From NCBI GenBank assembly GCA_037042185.1, contig JAXQJY010000026.1:1550001-1614000 (forward strand): a stretch of 64,000 nucleotides of DNA, given 5' to 3'. This document shows positions 1 to 10,242 of this stretch, piece after piece. Both the position numbers and the translations under genes were made by a program. A model generated the notes under the pieces. The model did no database searches, had not been told where the DNA came from, and worked only from the letters and a program-made list of their open reading frames with translations. The first letter of the stretch is position 1. The number at the start of each line of letters is the position of its first letter. Origin of the DNA: Sordariomycetes sp. S80-01Y. Lineage: Eukaryota > Ascomycota > Sordariomycetes.

Positions 1-3000
1 ATGAAGAGCTGCTTGGACCTTTTTCTCGCTGTACACGATGCTTCGTCCGACGCGCGCCCGCGAATACCTCGACGTACGAGCTGTTGTGCTCCGCCTATAA
101 TGATGTCCGCTCGATGATCGATGAACAAGGCTATCATCCGGAGACGGCACCAAGCTCGCCTTCAGTGTCCATCTTCCAGTCGCTCGGTGCCGCTGCACAT
201 GCCGCCCAGAAATACGACAATGCTCTCGAATGGTACTCCCATCTGCGAGCTATGGGTAGCAAGCAAGCCGAGCCCTCAGTTTCGCAGTGCTCTGTGACTG
301 CGCGCCTCGTTGCTGCAGCTTTGAAGCGCGTTGAGCGTGATGATAGCGATGTGCAATTCGTGGAGGATGCTGTTCAAGCATTAAATGCTTCGCTGAGCGG
401 CACTTCGGCGGAGGTCAATGAGTTGTTGGAGAGTTTATCGCTTGCAAGGCGATCGGTGGCCGGGCTGTTAATGAGCAACTGGGGCGACAAAAGCACCATT
501 CCGACAGCACTGAAGGAATCATTACAGAAGTTTTTGATGCGATATCCTAGATTTGTGGTGCGATGGTTGGGTTCACCACCTGGGCAGGATGCTCCGGCGA
601 AGCACATCCTTCAGTTCGACCAGAGACGGCAGCAGATCATGCAATCAGTGAGCCAAGTTATGGACGGCACGCTGATGATTATCAAGGCCGCGATCCCATC
701 CTCTTTGAACCAATTCGACACCTTCGATGGCGTGCTCCACGAGTGCCTTACGCTAATCAACAACTTGGCCGACCCGACCCGACCTTCAAATAACCTGGGG
801 GCCTACAAAGTCAAGATATCATACTTGTACTTTACCATCTTCAATCAAGGACGGAAAACCACGGATCAAACGAAACTTCAGAAGAAGCAGACCCTGCAAG
901 CTCTATCGCGGTCGATTGACGCAGTGAAGGACTGCACCAACGCTGAGAAGGAGAAGGCTTCGCTTTCGTCCAAGCTGGAGATGATGGCCGAAATGTGCAA
1001 GAGCTCCGGACGAACCGAGGATGCCTCTAAAACGCTAAGGTCGATCTGCACGAGTATGGTGGAAGAAGGTGTTCTGGGTAAGGTGGTCGGACTGTTGTCC
1101 TCGCAACCACCGCAAGTTGCTTGGTCCAGCTCCGAAAAAGCCTTGACACTTTCCCGGACGTTGAGGTCGATCGCAAAGCTCGAAGATACATGGAATGACT
1201 GGACTTTTTTCTTGCCCGAGGCAGAGCGCGCGGCTGTTCTGGAGCATCTCCTCCAGATAACTACAGAAGACAAGACGAGGAACAAGCCGCTTTCCCTTCA
1301 CCATCCTGGCATGGCCGCGTTGTTGAGGCTATACACGCCCGACAAGTATCCCATTCGGCGTCTTCGAGTACTGCTGAAATTGTACCCTCAGCAGCTCGGG
1401 CAGGTAGACCAACTCAGGGAGACGACAACTCTTCTGGACCAGGCCCTTAGGTATCTGCAGAAGAAGGACACGTCGGAGGACGCTGCTTTGACGCAGTACG
1501 TTCTTCATCTCCAAAACTACCACAAATCCGTGCTCGCTCTAGGCTCGACGGAAGGCGCTTTTCCTGCCACGACCGTGCGAGATGTCGTCGCCACGTGGTC
1601 CGCAATGATCGACAGCTGCGGTTCAGCAGGAGATGTGCTGTCGCAGATTGACGAGCCGGACGCCCTTCTAGAACACCTCGTGGGTGCCAATCAGCTTGCC
1701 GGCATGAAGGGCGAAAGTCATCTGCAACTCTCAATCCTCGAGCTGTGCCTGAAGCTAGCCAAAACATGCGCGTCGGCCAGCGGCGGCGAACTAGTCTCCT
1801 ACAACTGCAAGCTCGCCCGGCAATACATCGATGTTGGTCTTTTCACGGAAGCTTCAGCAACACTAGAGACCACCAGAGGTCTTCTCAACCAAGATGGTAT
1901 CTCCGCCGATACATTGAACGATTTCTACCTTTCTCAGGCCCGGTACTTGGCAGGCATAGACAAGAACAAAGAAGCCATGGATTATCTCTCCAAGATCAAC
2001 GGCAACATCTCACCATCGCTGCGATCGAAAAGCCAGACGGCTCTCGCCTCGGCCCAGGCTTCTCAGATGCAATCAACCCTACTGCTCCGATCGGGCGACG
2101 TGGCAGGGGCGCTTCGCGCCGCTAGGTCGACCGTCAAGGGGCTTTCATCAGAGTGGACCAAATTCGATGGTCCGTCTCTACAGCCCGCCGCGCCAGTCGA
2201 GAAGAGCCTTGCAGAGAGCGTTCTTGGGAATGCCACTCCAAAGCCACAGGCGGCAACCTATGGTGTCCACCTCTGGACCCTCGCCCGGCCGCTGTTCGAC
2301 AGCTTGATGCACATATCCGCCGTCTATGCCCACATTGGCGCTTACCAGGAGACCCTTTACTACTGCGAAACTGCGCAGAGGATCGCGGATGGCTCGCAAT
2401 CTTCGTTATTCAAGGCTGAGTGCTCTGCTTGGGCAGCTTCGATCTTCGCTCGTTCTGGCCAAGCAGAGAAGGCGGCCGAAAAGTTTAATGAGGCTGTGGT
2501 GAACATGCCCGAGGAAGCCTGCGCTGCGCGGATCAACCTTGCCCGTCACTTGGGTGAGGTTTGTAGATTGTTGGATGACGAATCGAGGGCGCTGGAGTAT
2601 CTGGCCATGGCAGAGGAGACGACACGACAATTGGCGAGCCGAGTACAGCAAGCTGAGGAAGTACCCAAGCCTGCGTCCACGACCGCAGCAAGACAGGCAA
2701 AGAAACCTGCCACGAGTCGCGCCCGCGCAGCGACGACCACCGCAGCAACCAAAACCACAAGAGCCCGAGCAGCGACGACAGCGGCCCGCGGACCTGCGAA
2801 GCGGACTGTTGCCACGAAAGGCAAAGTTGTCTCTCCGCCAGCAACACTGGTGCCGAAAGATGTCTATCAGGCTTCGCTGCTCGCTTCCATCTTGCTGACA
2901 AGAGCTACGGGCGCGTTGCAGACGAAGGACTGGAAGTCAGCTGGCTCGGCTTTGGAGATGGTGAAGCAGATGCCTAAGTTTCTCGACGACCTCCGCCAAG

Positions 3001-5093
3001 AGCAGCTTCTCACAGCTGCGAAGCATATCAGCCAAAGTTTGGACCAGATGGTCAAAGATCCGGTCTTTTCCATCCTCCACGACTCGACCATCTCTTTCCC
3101 TGCGATTCTGGCGAGCGCAGAGAAGGAGAGACGACTGTCCACCGGTCAGTCACCTCCTCGCCGGGGCAGGGCAAATACTGTCAAGTCTCCCAAGGTCGAT
3201 TCGCCGGCTTTTGTGGAAGCTCTCAGGCAGGCACAGGAAGTTCTGCTCGAGGCTCATGCATCTGCTTTGGCGAGCGGCGACAACGCAACATTGCACCGCA
3301 TCTCGACACTGCTCCAGAGCACCGTGATCTCTCTTACCGCCACGTCGTCGCCAAAGATCAAGTCCTCGATCCAGCTTGAGTCCACGACGGTAGCTGTCGA
3401 AGTTGCGCGCAACGCTGCGTGGAAGAGGGAGCAGCTGACCATCGAGGCTGCCAACAACTCTGTTCAAATCGCCCGACCCCAGTCAGAAGACGCGTCCGTC
3501 TGTGGTCTGTCCGAACAGATGGCGGATCTGGGCCTGACTACTGAAATGGCCCGCTTCCAAAACGACTTCATCGAGCTAGTACCCCAATCTTGGAACGTTG
3601 TTTCACTCTCCCTCAGCGAAAACCAACATGACCTCTGCATCACGAAGTTCCAGGCGGGACACAGCCCTTTCATCCTCCGCCTACCGCTCGAGCGGACGAA
3701 TGCCCGCGACGCTGATTCAGAGGTATTCAACTTCGAGCACGGCCGCGAAGAAATGATGGACATTATCAAGGGTGCCAACCGCACGAGCCACAACGGCGGA
3801 GGGCTGGACACTAAAGCCGCCCGCAATGCCTGGTGGGACGAGCGTGCTGAATTAGACGAGCGTCTGAAGGAGTTGTTGATGGTCATTGAGACAACCTGGC
3901 TTGGTGGCTTCAAGGGTATCTTCTCCCAGCACGAGCGACGCCCAGATCTGCTTGCTCGATTCCAGAAGAGCTTCCATCAGACCCTGGAGAGGAACCTGCC
4001 GTCGCGAAACGGTGGAGGAGGCCGAGGAAAGAAGAAGACCCCGCCATCGTCGGTCACTCTTGATCCTCGTATCTTGGATCTGTTCATCGGTCTTGGAGAC
4101 CCGACTGATCCCGACGTCGACTTCGACGAAGCGCTGAACGATCTGCTTTACTTCGTGGTCGACATCCTCCAGTTCCACGGCGAGCGGAACGCCTACGACG
4201 AGATCGACTTTGATGGCATGGTCGTCGAGATCTACGATGCCATGCGTGGCTACTACTCCGAGATCAAGGCCGATGGAGGGAGGCAATCTGGAGCTCACAC
4301 GGTGCTTGTCTTGGACAAGGCTCTGCACGCTTTCCCCTGGGAGTCGATGCCATGCCTGCACGGCCTGCCCGTGTCTCGCGTTCCATCCCTTGCAGCCTTG
4401 CAACGCCTGATCAAAGAGGCCAGAGCCCCTGTCAATGCCATGCATGATGGTCTGGAGGTTGAGCAGCCGAGTGGGCACTACGTCTCCAAGAGCTCGGGCA
4501 CGTGTATTCTCAACCCCTCCTCCGACCTCAAGAACACCCAGTCCTATTTCGAGCCCTCGTTTTCCTCCCTCGCCTGGACATCCCACATCAACGCGAAACC
4601 CACCGAGGCACACTTCGAAACTGCCCTCTCTACGTCTGAGATTCTTCTTTACTTTGGGCACGGCGGCGGTGCGCAGTACATTCGCGGGAAGACCATCCGC
4701 CGCTTAGAGAAGTGCAAGCCCGCCACCTTCCTCATGGGCTGCTCCTCCGCTGCCCTCACTGAGGCCGGGGAGTTCGAGCCGTACGGACCGGTGTGGAACT
4801 ACCTGACGAGTGGGTGCCCTGCCGTGGTGGGCACTTTGTGGGATGTGACCGATAGAGACATTGATCGATTCGCTGGACGAGCATTCGAAGAGTGGGGGTT
4901 GTTCGAGAGAGGAACCTTCCCGAGGGACAACAAGGCAAAGAAGCCTACTATTGACGAATTAGAAGAGGCGCGCCAGACGGGGAGTCTGGCCGAAGCGGTG
5001 GCAAGGGCGAGGGGAGCTTGTCGATTCGAGTACCTCAATGCTGCCGCGGTGGTCATGTACGGGATCCCGGTCTACATTGAGAAGGCTTCATGA
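1..5093 (+). CDS. Separase (C50 peptidase), 5' end outside the window
   Basis: Cysteine protease that cleaves the cohesin kleisin at anaphase (ESP1/Cut1/BimB family). The frame is open from base 3 to the stop at 5091-5093, about 1696 codons. It has no convincing start (the first apparent one, at 84, is TTG), so the gene begins to the left; full-length fungal separases are usually around 2000 residues. The C-terminal C50 domain is clear: the catalytic His lies in FGHGGG (codon 4659-4661) and the catalytic Cys in MGCSSA (codon 4740-4742), followed by the conserved GTLWDVTDRDIDRF. The N-terminal two thirds is helical-repeat-like. An Ala/Thr/Arg-rich linker (about 2680-2820), with RARAATT written twice, separates it from the protease half. 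No intron is evident in the visible part. The neighbour on the right is convergent. Confidence 0.95.
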   Translation, partial: EELLGPFSRCTRCFVRRAPANTSTYELLCSAYNDVRSMIDEQGYHPETAPSSPSVSIFQSLGAAAHAAQKYDNALEWYSHLRAMGSKQAEPSVSQCSVTARLVAAALKRVERDDSDVQFVEDAVQALNASLSGTSAEVNELLESLSLARRSVAGLLMSNWGDKSTIPTALKESLQKFLMRYPRFVVRWLGSPPGQDAPAKHILQFDQRRQQIMQSVSQVMDGTLMIIKAAIPSSLNQFDTFDGVLHECLTLINNLADPTRPSNNLGAYKVKISYLYFTIFNQGRKTTDQTKLQKKQTLQALSRSIDAVKDCTNAEKEKASLSSKLEMMAEMCKSSGRTEDASKTLRSICTSMVEEGVLGKVVGLLSSQPPQVAWSSSEKALTLSRTLRSIAKLEDTWNDWTFFLPEAERAAVLEHLLQITTEDKTRNKPLSLHHPGMAALLRLYTPDKYPIRRLRVLLKLYPQQLGQVDQLRETTTLLDQALRYLQKKDTSEDAALTQYVLHLQNYHKSVLALGSTEGAFPATTVRDVVATWSAMIDSCGSAGDVLSQIDEPDALLEHLVGANQLAGMKGESHLQLSILELCLKLAKTCASASGGELVSYNCKLARQYIDVGLFTEASATLETTRGLLNQDGISADTLNDFYLSQARYLAGIDKNKEAMDYLSKINGNISPSLRSKSQTALASAQASQMQSTLLLRSGDVAGALRAARSTVKGLSSEWTKFDGPSLQPAAPVEKSLAESVLGNATPKPQAATYGVHLWTLARPLFDSLMHISAVYAHIGAYQETLYYCETAQRIADGSQSSLFKAECSAWAASIFARSGQAEKAAEKFNEAVVNMPEEACAARINLARHLGEVCRLLDDESRALEYLAMAEETTRQLASRVQQAEEVPKPASTTAARQAKKPATSRARAATTTAATKTTRARAATTAARGPAKRTVATKGKVVSPPATLVPKDVYQASLLASILLTRATGALQTKDWKSAGSALEMVKQMPKFLDDLRQEQLLTAAKHISQSLDQMVKDPVFSILHDSTISFPAILASAEKERRLSTGQSPPRRGRANTVKSPKVDSPAFVEALRQAQEVLLEAHASALASGDNATLHRISTLLQSTVISLTATSSPKIKSSIQLESTTVAVEVARNAAWKREQLTIEAANNSVQIARPQSEDASVCGLSEQMADLGLTTEMARFQNDFIELVPQSWNVVSLSLSENQHDLCITKFQAGHSPFILRLPLERTNARDADSEVFNFEHGREEMMDIIKGANRTSHNGGGLDTKAARNAWWDERAELDERLKELLMVIETTWLGGFKGIFSQHERRPDLLARFQKSFHQTLERNLPSRNGGGGRGKKKTPPSSVTLDPRILDLFIGLGDPTDPDVDFDEALNDLLYFVVDILQFHGERNAYDEIDFDGMVVEIYDAMRGYYSEIKADGGRQSGAHTVLVLDKALHAFPWESMPCLHGLPVSRVPSLAALQRLIKEARAPVNAMHDGLEVEQPSGHYVSKSSGTCILNPSSDLKNTQSYFEPSFSSLAWTSHINAKPTEAHFETALSTSEILLYFGHGGGAQYIRGKTIRRLEKCKPATFLMGCSSAALTEAGEFEPYGPVWNYLTSGCPAVVGTLWDVTDRDIDRFAGRAFEEWGLFERGTFPRDNKAKKPTIDELEEARQTGSLAEAVARARGACRFEYLNAAAVVMYGIPVYIEKAS

Positions 5094-6018
5094 GGCGTTA
5101 GATTTTCTATGCTGCATAGCCTGGAGTTTGCCTTTGGGAGCTGCTTTTAGGAGTTCTCTTTTGGATAGAAGAGCTTTTTTTACGATTAGATACCACGCAT
5201 AGAATGTTTTGAATGAGACATGACGTCCGAATCCTGATCTTGACAGCGGGCAGCTACGCTGCATACCATTTTTGGGAGCGAAATTTGCACGTTCATTCAC
5301 CATGCCTTATCCGCAGCGAGGGCAACTGGCAATGGAAGTGAACAAGACTGTGCCTTGACATGTTAGCGTTGCAATGTCGGGCCTGCACTCGTGGGCCTGC
5401 CCTGTCCTCGAGAAGAAAGGGGAGCGTTTCCAAAATCGAGTACCTATGCGGAGGAACCCGCCGGGAGCAGAGGTGGTGTCTGTCGTCGATTATGAGAATA
5501 GCCTCTCGTACAGAGAATAATGACATCGCAGACTTTGCTGCCCTGTCGGTTGGTCGAGGGGCCCCCTTTTCGAAGCCCGTGCTGCTACCCTGCACTACGA
5601 AGTGAAAATTACCAGAAAGGGTCTACTGATGGTGTTCTACATCACGTACATGTAAATGGAATGTCACGTTGGTGAGTTCAGGGCTGTTTAGCCTGGTAAC
5701 GGTCCGGCCCCTCTCGCATGCTATCGCCTTCTTATGTTTAGGCCGGGGTAGCGTCGACGTGGCACCTTTAGGGGACAGGTGCTGTTGTCTAACCTTGGAC
5801 AGATGGTTTGATGCTGGAAGGAGAAAGCTTCTCCAACGGGTGTTTTGGTAGTTGGACTGGAAAGCAGTCTGTAGACCGACGCTCGGTCTCTTTCAGCTTT
5901 TGTATTCAGGCCTAGCACGTAACGCTCAAGGCGGAACCCGCTCATTACGCTTTCAACGGAAGTGCTGGTGCTGCGATGGTCTACGTATTGACCATGCGTT
6001 AAAAAAAAAGATTCCCCG
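5094..6018. other. Convergent 3' intergenic region
   Basis: Lies between the stops of separase and of the transcription-factor-domain gene on the opposite strand. It should hold both 3' UTRs. It includes a run of A at 6001-6009. No convincing coding sequence, RNA gene or repeat was seen. Confidence 0.5.
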
Positions 6019-7844
6019 CTAGAAAGATTCACATGATCCGCTTGACCCTCGCCAGCCCTGCCGGGCCTCGAGCCCGGCAATCATCTGCCTCAGCAGCGTG
6101 CCGCCGTCACACCCAACGCTCCTCAGCTCGCTTAGTGGCAGCATCTCGCAGAGGCCGAGGTCACCCTCGGCGTCGTCTCTCTCTTCCTCCAGCGGCGCCC
6201 CTGCCAGGGCCAGCCCTGCGCAGTCCTCAAACACGCTGCCGTCTAGCCGCGTGCCCTTTTGCGCGTTTGTGAAGCCCGTGACTGCGTAGCCGACCATGCA
6301 CACCCACAGCAGCACCGGCCGCACTGAATCTGCGTCCGGCAGGGCGTCCGGGTAGAGGTGGCGGTGGATCATGTACTGCAGTATCGTCTGTGTCTGGTGG
6401 ATGAGGACAGTGAGGAGTATGGTGAATAGATCGACAGAGCGGGAGTCAGGCAGGAGATCCTCGATGTACAATAAGGCGGCGACTCGGATTAGCGAGTTGA
6501 GGGGGTTGTTGCTGTCATCACGCCCGGTCTCTGTGTTTGGCGTCTGGCCCTGCATGGCAGCCGCCGCCTCTGCCTCGGTAATCTCTGCGCGCAAGCCTTT
6601 GGGGTATCTGACCAGTTGGTGCTCGACTTGAAGACAGTCCTCGGCAAACCCTTGCGGATCCAGCACGAGGTTTCGAGCTGAGGAGGCATGCCGTGCGACC
6701 GCCACTGTCTGAGTGAAGAATGCGAGGGCCTGCATCGAATCGATGTTCGCCTTGGCAACGTTGCAAGACGTGAGGATCTGGCCCGTCCGAACAGCGAGCT
6801 CGGCGCGGCGATGGGGAGGGAGGGCGTCGGATATGGTGGGGAAGACTTTGTGGAAGTCGAGATAGGGGCTGCTGCCAGAGTACGCTGCGCCTTTGACGTC
6901 GGCTCTGTCATGCTGTCAGCCTTTACATCAGCGGAACTCACGCCACAAGCCACTCACTTGCGTATCTTATTCAGCGTGTCGCCCCATTCAGCCTTCATGC
7001 CTCCTCCTCGGTCAACAATGTCCCTCAAACCTCGCATCAGCACATGCCAATGGTCCTGCCTGCCCAGGTAGGTGGCCTCGATAGCCATGGCAGCTATCGA
7101 CTCAACGACGGCGAGCTCGCTCCTGCGACCATCGTCATCGCTCATGAGTAAGGCTCTATTCATCGATGCGCAAACCCTGGATATCGACGGCCCCAGCTCG
7201 GCGGGCGGCACGCTCCCTCCGCCATTGGCCAGCGACGCTACCAGCGCAATAGCCTCGTACGTGTGGGATCGCTGCGGGACGTTGTGTAGATACTGCTGAA
7301 CCAAGCGCTGCGCCAGCGCTGCCGTGTCGTCGTCGGGGGGTGGTTGCGACCGGGCTGACCTTCGCGGCGGTGGTGTGTGCGTCGTGGGGTTGCCTTTGGG
7401 CACGGGCGGCCGCAAGTACCCGATATTGAGGGAATGTTGCGTCGCGGCCGTGCCCGGTCTGGAAGAGGACGGCTGGTCGTCCGAGTCCATGGCCTCGCTG
7501 GCGTTGCTCATTGGCGTCTCTGGCGGCTCGGTGGTTCGCGGCATGGCTGCTATGGAGCCGGGAGTCGTTGCGGTCTGCGGGGGGCTGTTCATGCGATGCG
7601 CGCCGATGTCAATCGTCAAGGTCTCGTCTTGCTGATCGGGACTCGGCGCCTCATCGTCGCTCGGGCGGACTTGTTGCTGCTCGCGGGCCGCCGAGGCTCT
7701 GGTGGGTGGCGCGGAGGACGCTGGGGCGGGCGAGGCGAAGCTGTTGACGAAGCGGGTGCCCTGGTGGTTGGACTTGGAGGTGATGATGCCCTTTCGCGTC
7801 GAGACTAGACGGCCGTTGTAGATTGTATTGTTGAAGTGCTCCAT
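6019..7844 (-). CDS. Fungal transcription factor domain protein (PF11951 type) without a zinc cluster
   Basis: Two exons, 7844-6958 and 6904-6019, with a 53-nt intron (GTGAGT donor, GACAG acceptor), giving 590 residues. The part around the splice reads GLRDIVDRGGG ... IRKADVKGAAYSGSSPYLDF. This matches the usual 'G L x x M V x x R G G ... R x D L x x A' signature of the fungal-specific transcription factor domain PF11951. The C-terminal exon is the helical remainder of that domain. The N-terminal ~200 residues are Pro/Ser/Thr-rich and disordered. The ATG at 7844 was chosen because the open frame above it begins only with TTG and runs through a hexanucleotide repeat. No Cys6 motif was found in the exon or in 350 bases upstream, so it may not bind DNA by itself. 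Family assignment is from memory of the signature. Confidence 0.7.
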
Positions 7845-7892
7845 TGACGGGAGGAACGGGCGCAGAGTAGGGGTCGGTGGGAGTGGCAGCAC

Positions 7893-7928
7893 CAGTGCCA
7901 GTGCCAGTGCCAGTGCCAGTGACAGTGG
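7893..7928 (+). repeat. Six-unit hexanucleotide tandem repeat (CAGTGC)
   Basis: Four perfect CAGTGC units are followed by CAGTGA and CAGTGG. They lie 49-84 bases upstream of the start codon of the leftward gene. Read on the minus strand in frame they would give an Ala-Leu run, which I take as non-coding leader because no ATG precedes it. Confidence 0.9.
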
Positions 7929-9041
7929 CCGCGGGACGGCACAGCGGACGATCAACCCCTATCGTTATGCAGGGTGCAGCTGCTAAGGAGCTGTAGAGGC
8001 TGGTAAGCTGGATCCGCGAGCTCGGGATGGGGAAGGCGAAGGATTCGAGGGGGGCGAATCTGGTCGAATCTGGATGGGCAGCATGGGATTCGTGAGAGCT
8101 GGATGGCGCGCTGCGAGTCCGCGATGGATCGTGATGGAGAAGTGGCCCGAGGGGCGCCCGAGGGGTCTGCGGGCTGCCACGCCGTGCCAGTGAGACATGA
8201 CATGGCCTTCCAATTTAGCAGAAGGTACTGTAGCAGTGGGAAGACTAGCGCCAGCGCCCCACTGGACCCTGAACTTAGCTGACCGTTGCCTCGGGGGGCT
8301 TATCTGATGCGAGGGTTGTTGGATCGCACTGTCTGGTACTCCGTAGGTGGCTCTGAGGAGTCACGGGCCACTGCATTGCCACCGTGACGCTGCTACGCTG
8401 CTGCGCTGCTGCCGGCCAGCGCCCACGAGGGATTCGGGCGCCTGCTGGATGCTATAAGACCAGGTGCCTTGCCTTGGCTTGCCTTACCTTACCTCACCTT
8501 AAAACAGCGCAGGGTCTCGGCCGGGATGCGCACCGTCTGCCGTACGTACCGTACCAGCGCTGCAGCTAGCCAGGATGAGGAAAGACACGACCATCATTCG
8601 GCCGAGATGCAATGCGACGGTTTCTTATATAATCCTCATACCACGCGAGAAGGCTTCCTTCAATCCAGAAGCCCTCTGCAACGACAACGAAGGCTGCCCT
8701 GACCCGTCCCGTCCCTCAGTGCTTCTGCCATGCGTCGGACCCGTCTCCTTTGAGCGTTGCCGGAGCCCCACCCGTTCTGGCGACATCGTCGGCTGCGAGT
8801 CGCCAACTTGGGTGCTGTACATATGCTTCGCCCATCTCCTCGAACACTTTCTGCAATATCACGACAGCACGTTCGATCCAGCACCTGGCATGGGATGACC
8901 TCCAACTGCATATCTGAAATGTCTCAGATTGACCAAATGAAATCTAAGCACTGATTACCCCGGATTCGTCACGCAGGGCCCCCGACCAGCTGCGACCGCG
9001 GCGCCCCACGCGAGTCAGCGCCCGCGTCTGCTGTGGGGAAT

Positions 9042-9059
9042 GCCGACGCCGACGCCGAC
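9042..9059 (+). repeat. Three GCCGAC units
   Basis: Three perfect tandem copies of GCCGAC in the upstream region of the C2H2 gene. A second simple stretch of alternating CCGCGT/CCGTGT follows near 9247-9276. Confidence 0.8.
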
Positions 9060-9304
9060 TCCGCTCACCAGCCTCCCGGTTCTGCTCGTCTGCTTCTTCC
9101 GTTTGCATCGGTTCATGCACAGCACACTGGCACCACTGACCTCCTCAACGTCGCGTCTCGGTCATGCCTCGCCACCCCCCGAGATGAGCAAGACACGACC
9201 CAGTCAACCCTCCAATCCTTCACAGACCAGGGTCGTCGCCGTGGTGTGTCCCGCGTCCGTGTCCGCGTCCGTGTCGCCAGCCTTGATGGCCACCAGTCCC
9301 AGCC

Positions 9305-10242
9305 ATGGCCGCCACCGCAACTCATCGTTGCTCTCACTGCGCGAGGCTTTTCGGTCGCGCCGAGCACCTGAGACGCCATGAGAGAACCCGTAAGCCTCTC
9401 CATGCACGCCTCGCGCTGCGTGGGCGCTGACACTCTGCCAGACACAAACGAGAAGCCGTACATCTGTGACCTCTGCCCCGAGGCCTACTCGCGTCGCGAC
9501 CTGTTGAAGCGCCATGAGATCAAGGCCCATGACATCTCAAAGGGCGTCAGGCAACGACGAAAGTCGCAAAACTCGTCAGGCTCCAGCCCTCGATCCATCA
9601 CTCACCCGCGCAGAGGCTCAAGGACGACTCATGTTGCCGTAGAATCGCCGCTTGAGGTCACTCACGAGACCGACTGGCCTCAACCGCAGCAACACCACAT
9701 GCCGGATCACGCCCAACAGCCATCGTGGGACGCATCGCTGCAGCCGCCCTTCGAGCACACTGCCCAGTGGGCAGACGGGCAGTGGCCTCGAAATGAGCAA
9801 TGCCCTCCCAGTTTCGACGTCCACCCAGTTGGCTCTCATCCAGACCTAGATTCCAGCCAGTGGCTAAACGGGCTATACGACCAGAATGTTGCCGGCGTCA
9901 TGGGGCACCACACCGACCCATCGCTCACTTTGGACCCAGCTTTGATGGACCCTTCTTTCAACCTTGACATGCCTCATGTGCCGGATGTGAACAGCAGTGT
10001 TGCGCCAGCCATGGACTTTCACGCCTTCGGCCCCAGCGCGCAAGTGCAGCCTATGAGCGATGGCGCTCAAGTCGCTCAGCAGTATTGGCACAGCATACAT
10101 GGGGAAACGTCCCACCTGCAAGCCTCGCCGCTTCCTCAACCAGAGAAGCTTGGCCAGTATGTCAACCGCCAGATCACCTGCCTTGAAATTTACCAACCTC
10201 TTTCATAGGAACACATTTGGTTCACAAACGCATCACCAGTAG
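9305..10242 (+). CDS. Short C2H2 zinc-finger protein
   Basis: Exon 1 9305-9389, intron 9390-9441 (GTAAGC..CAG), exon 2 9442-10156, intron 10157-10208 (GTATGT..ATAG), exon 3 10209-10242. Two adjacent fingers fill residues 9-51. The first is C-x2-C-x12-H-x3-H, with its last His codon split by intron 1. The second is C-x2-C-x12-H-x4-H. They are joined by the standard linker HTNEKPY. After them come a basic stretch (GVRQRRKSQ) and a Pro/Gln/His/Asp-rich region with no further domain. Fungal proteins with this finger pair usually carry a much longer C-terminal regulatory domain (PF04082), which is absent here. If intron 2 is kept, the protein ends at 10208 with a different 16-residue tail. Probable sequence-specific regulator; target unknown. 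Confidence 0.75.

Larger units (their letters stand above)
7845..9304. promoter_or_regulatory. Divergent intergenic region between two regulator genes
   Basis: It separates the start codons of the PF11951 protein (leftward) and the C2H2 protein (rightward) and should carry both promoters. It contains several simple repeats, listed separately, and a stretch of CCTTA/CCTTG-like units at about 8468-8500. No coding sequence could be supported. Confidence 0.45.

Noticed and set aside
3852-4661. 269-codon open frame opposite the separase protease domain
   Set aside because: Fully inside the conserved C50 coding region; it is an antisense shadow with no protein-like pattern of its own.
6954-7955. 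Longer N-terminus for the PF11951 protein with an Ala-Leu run resembling a signal peptide
   Set aside because: It begins with TTG and its hydrophobic run is only the translation of the CAGTGC repeat; the first ATG is at 7844.
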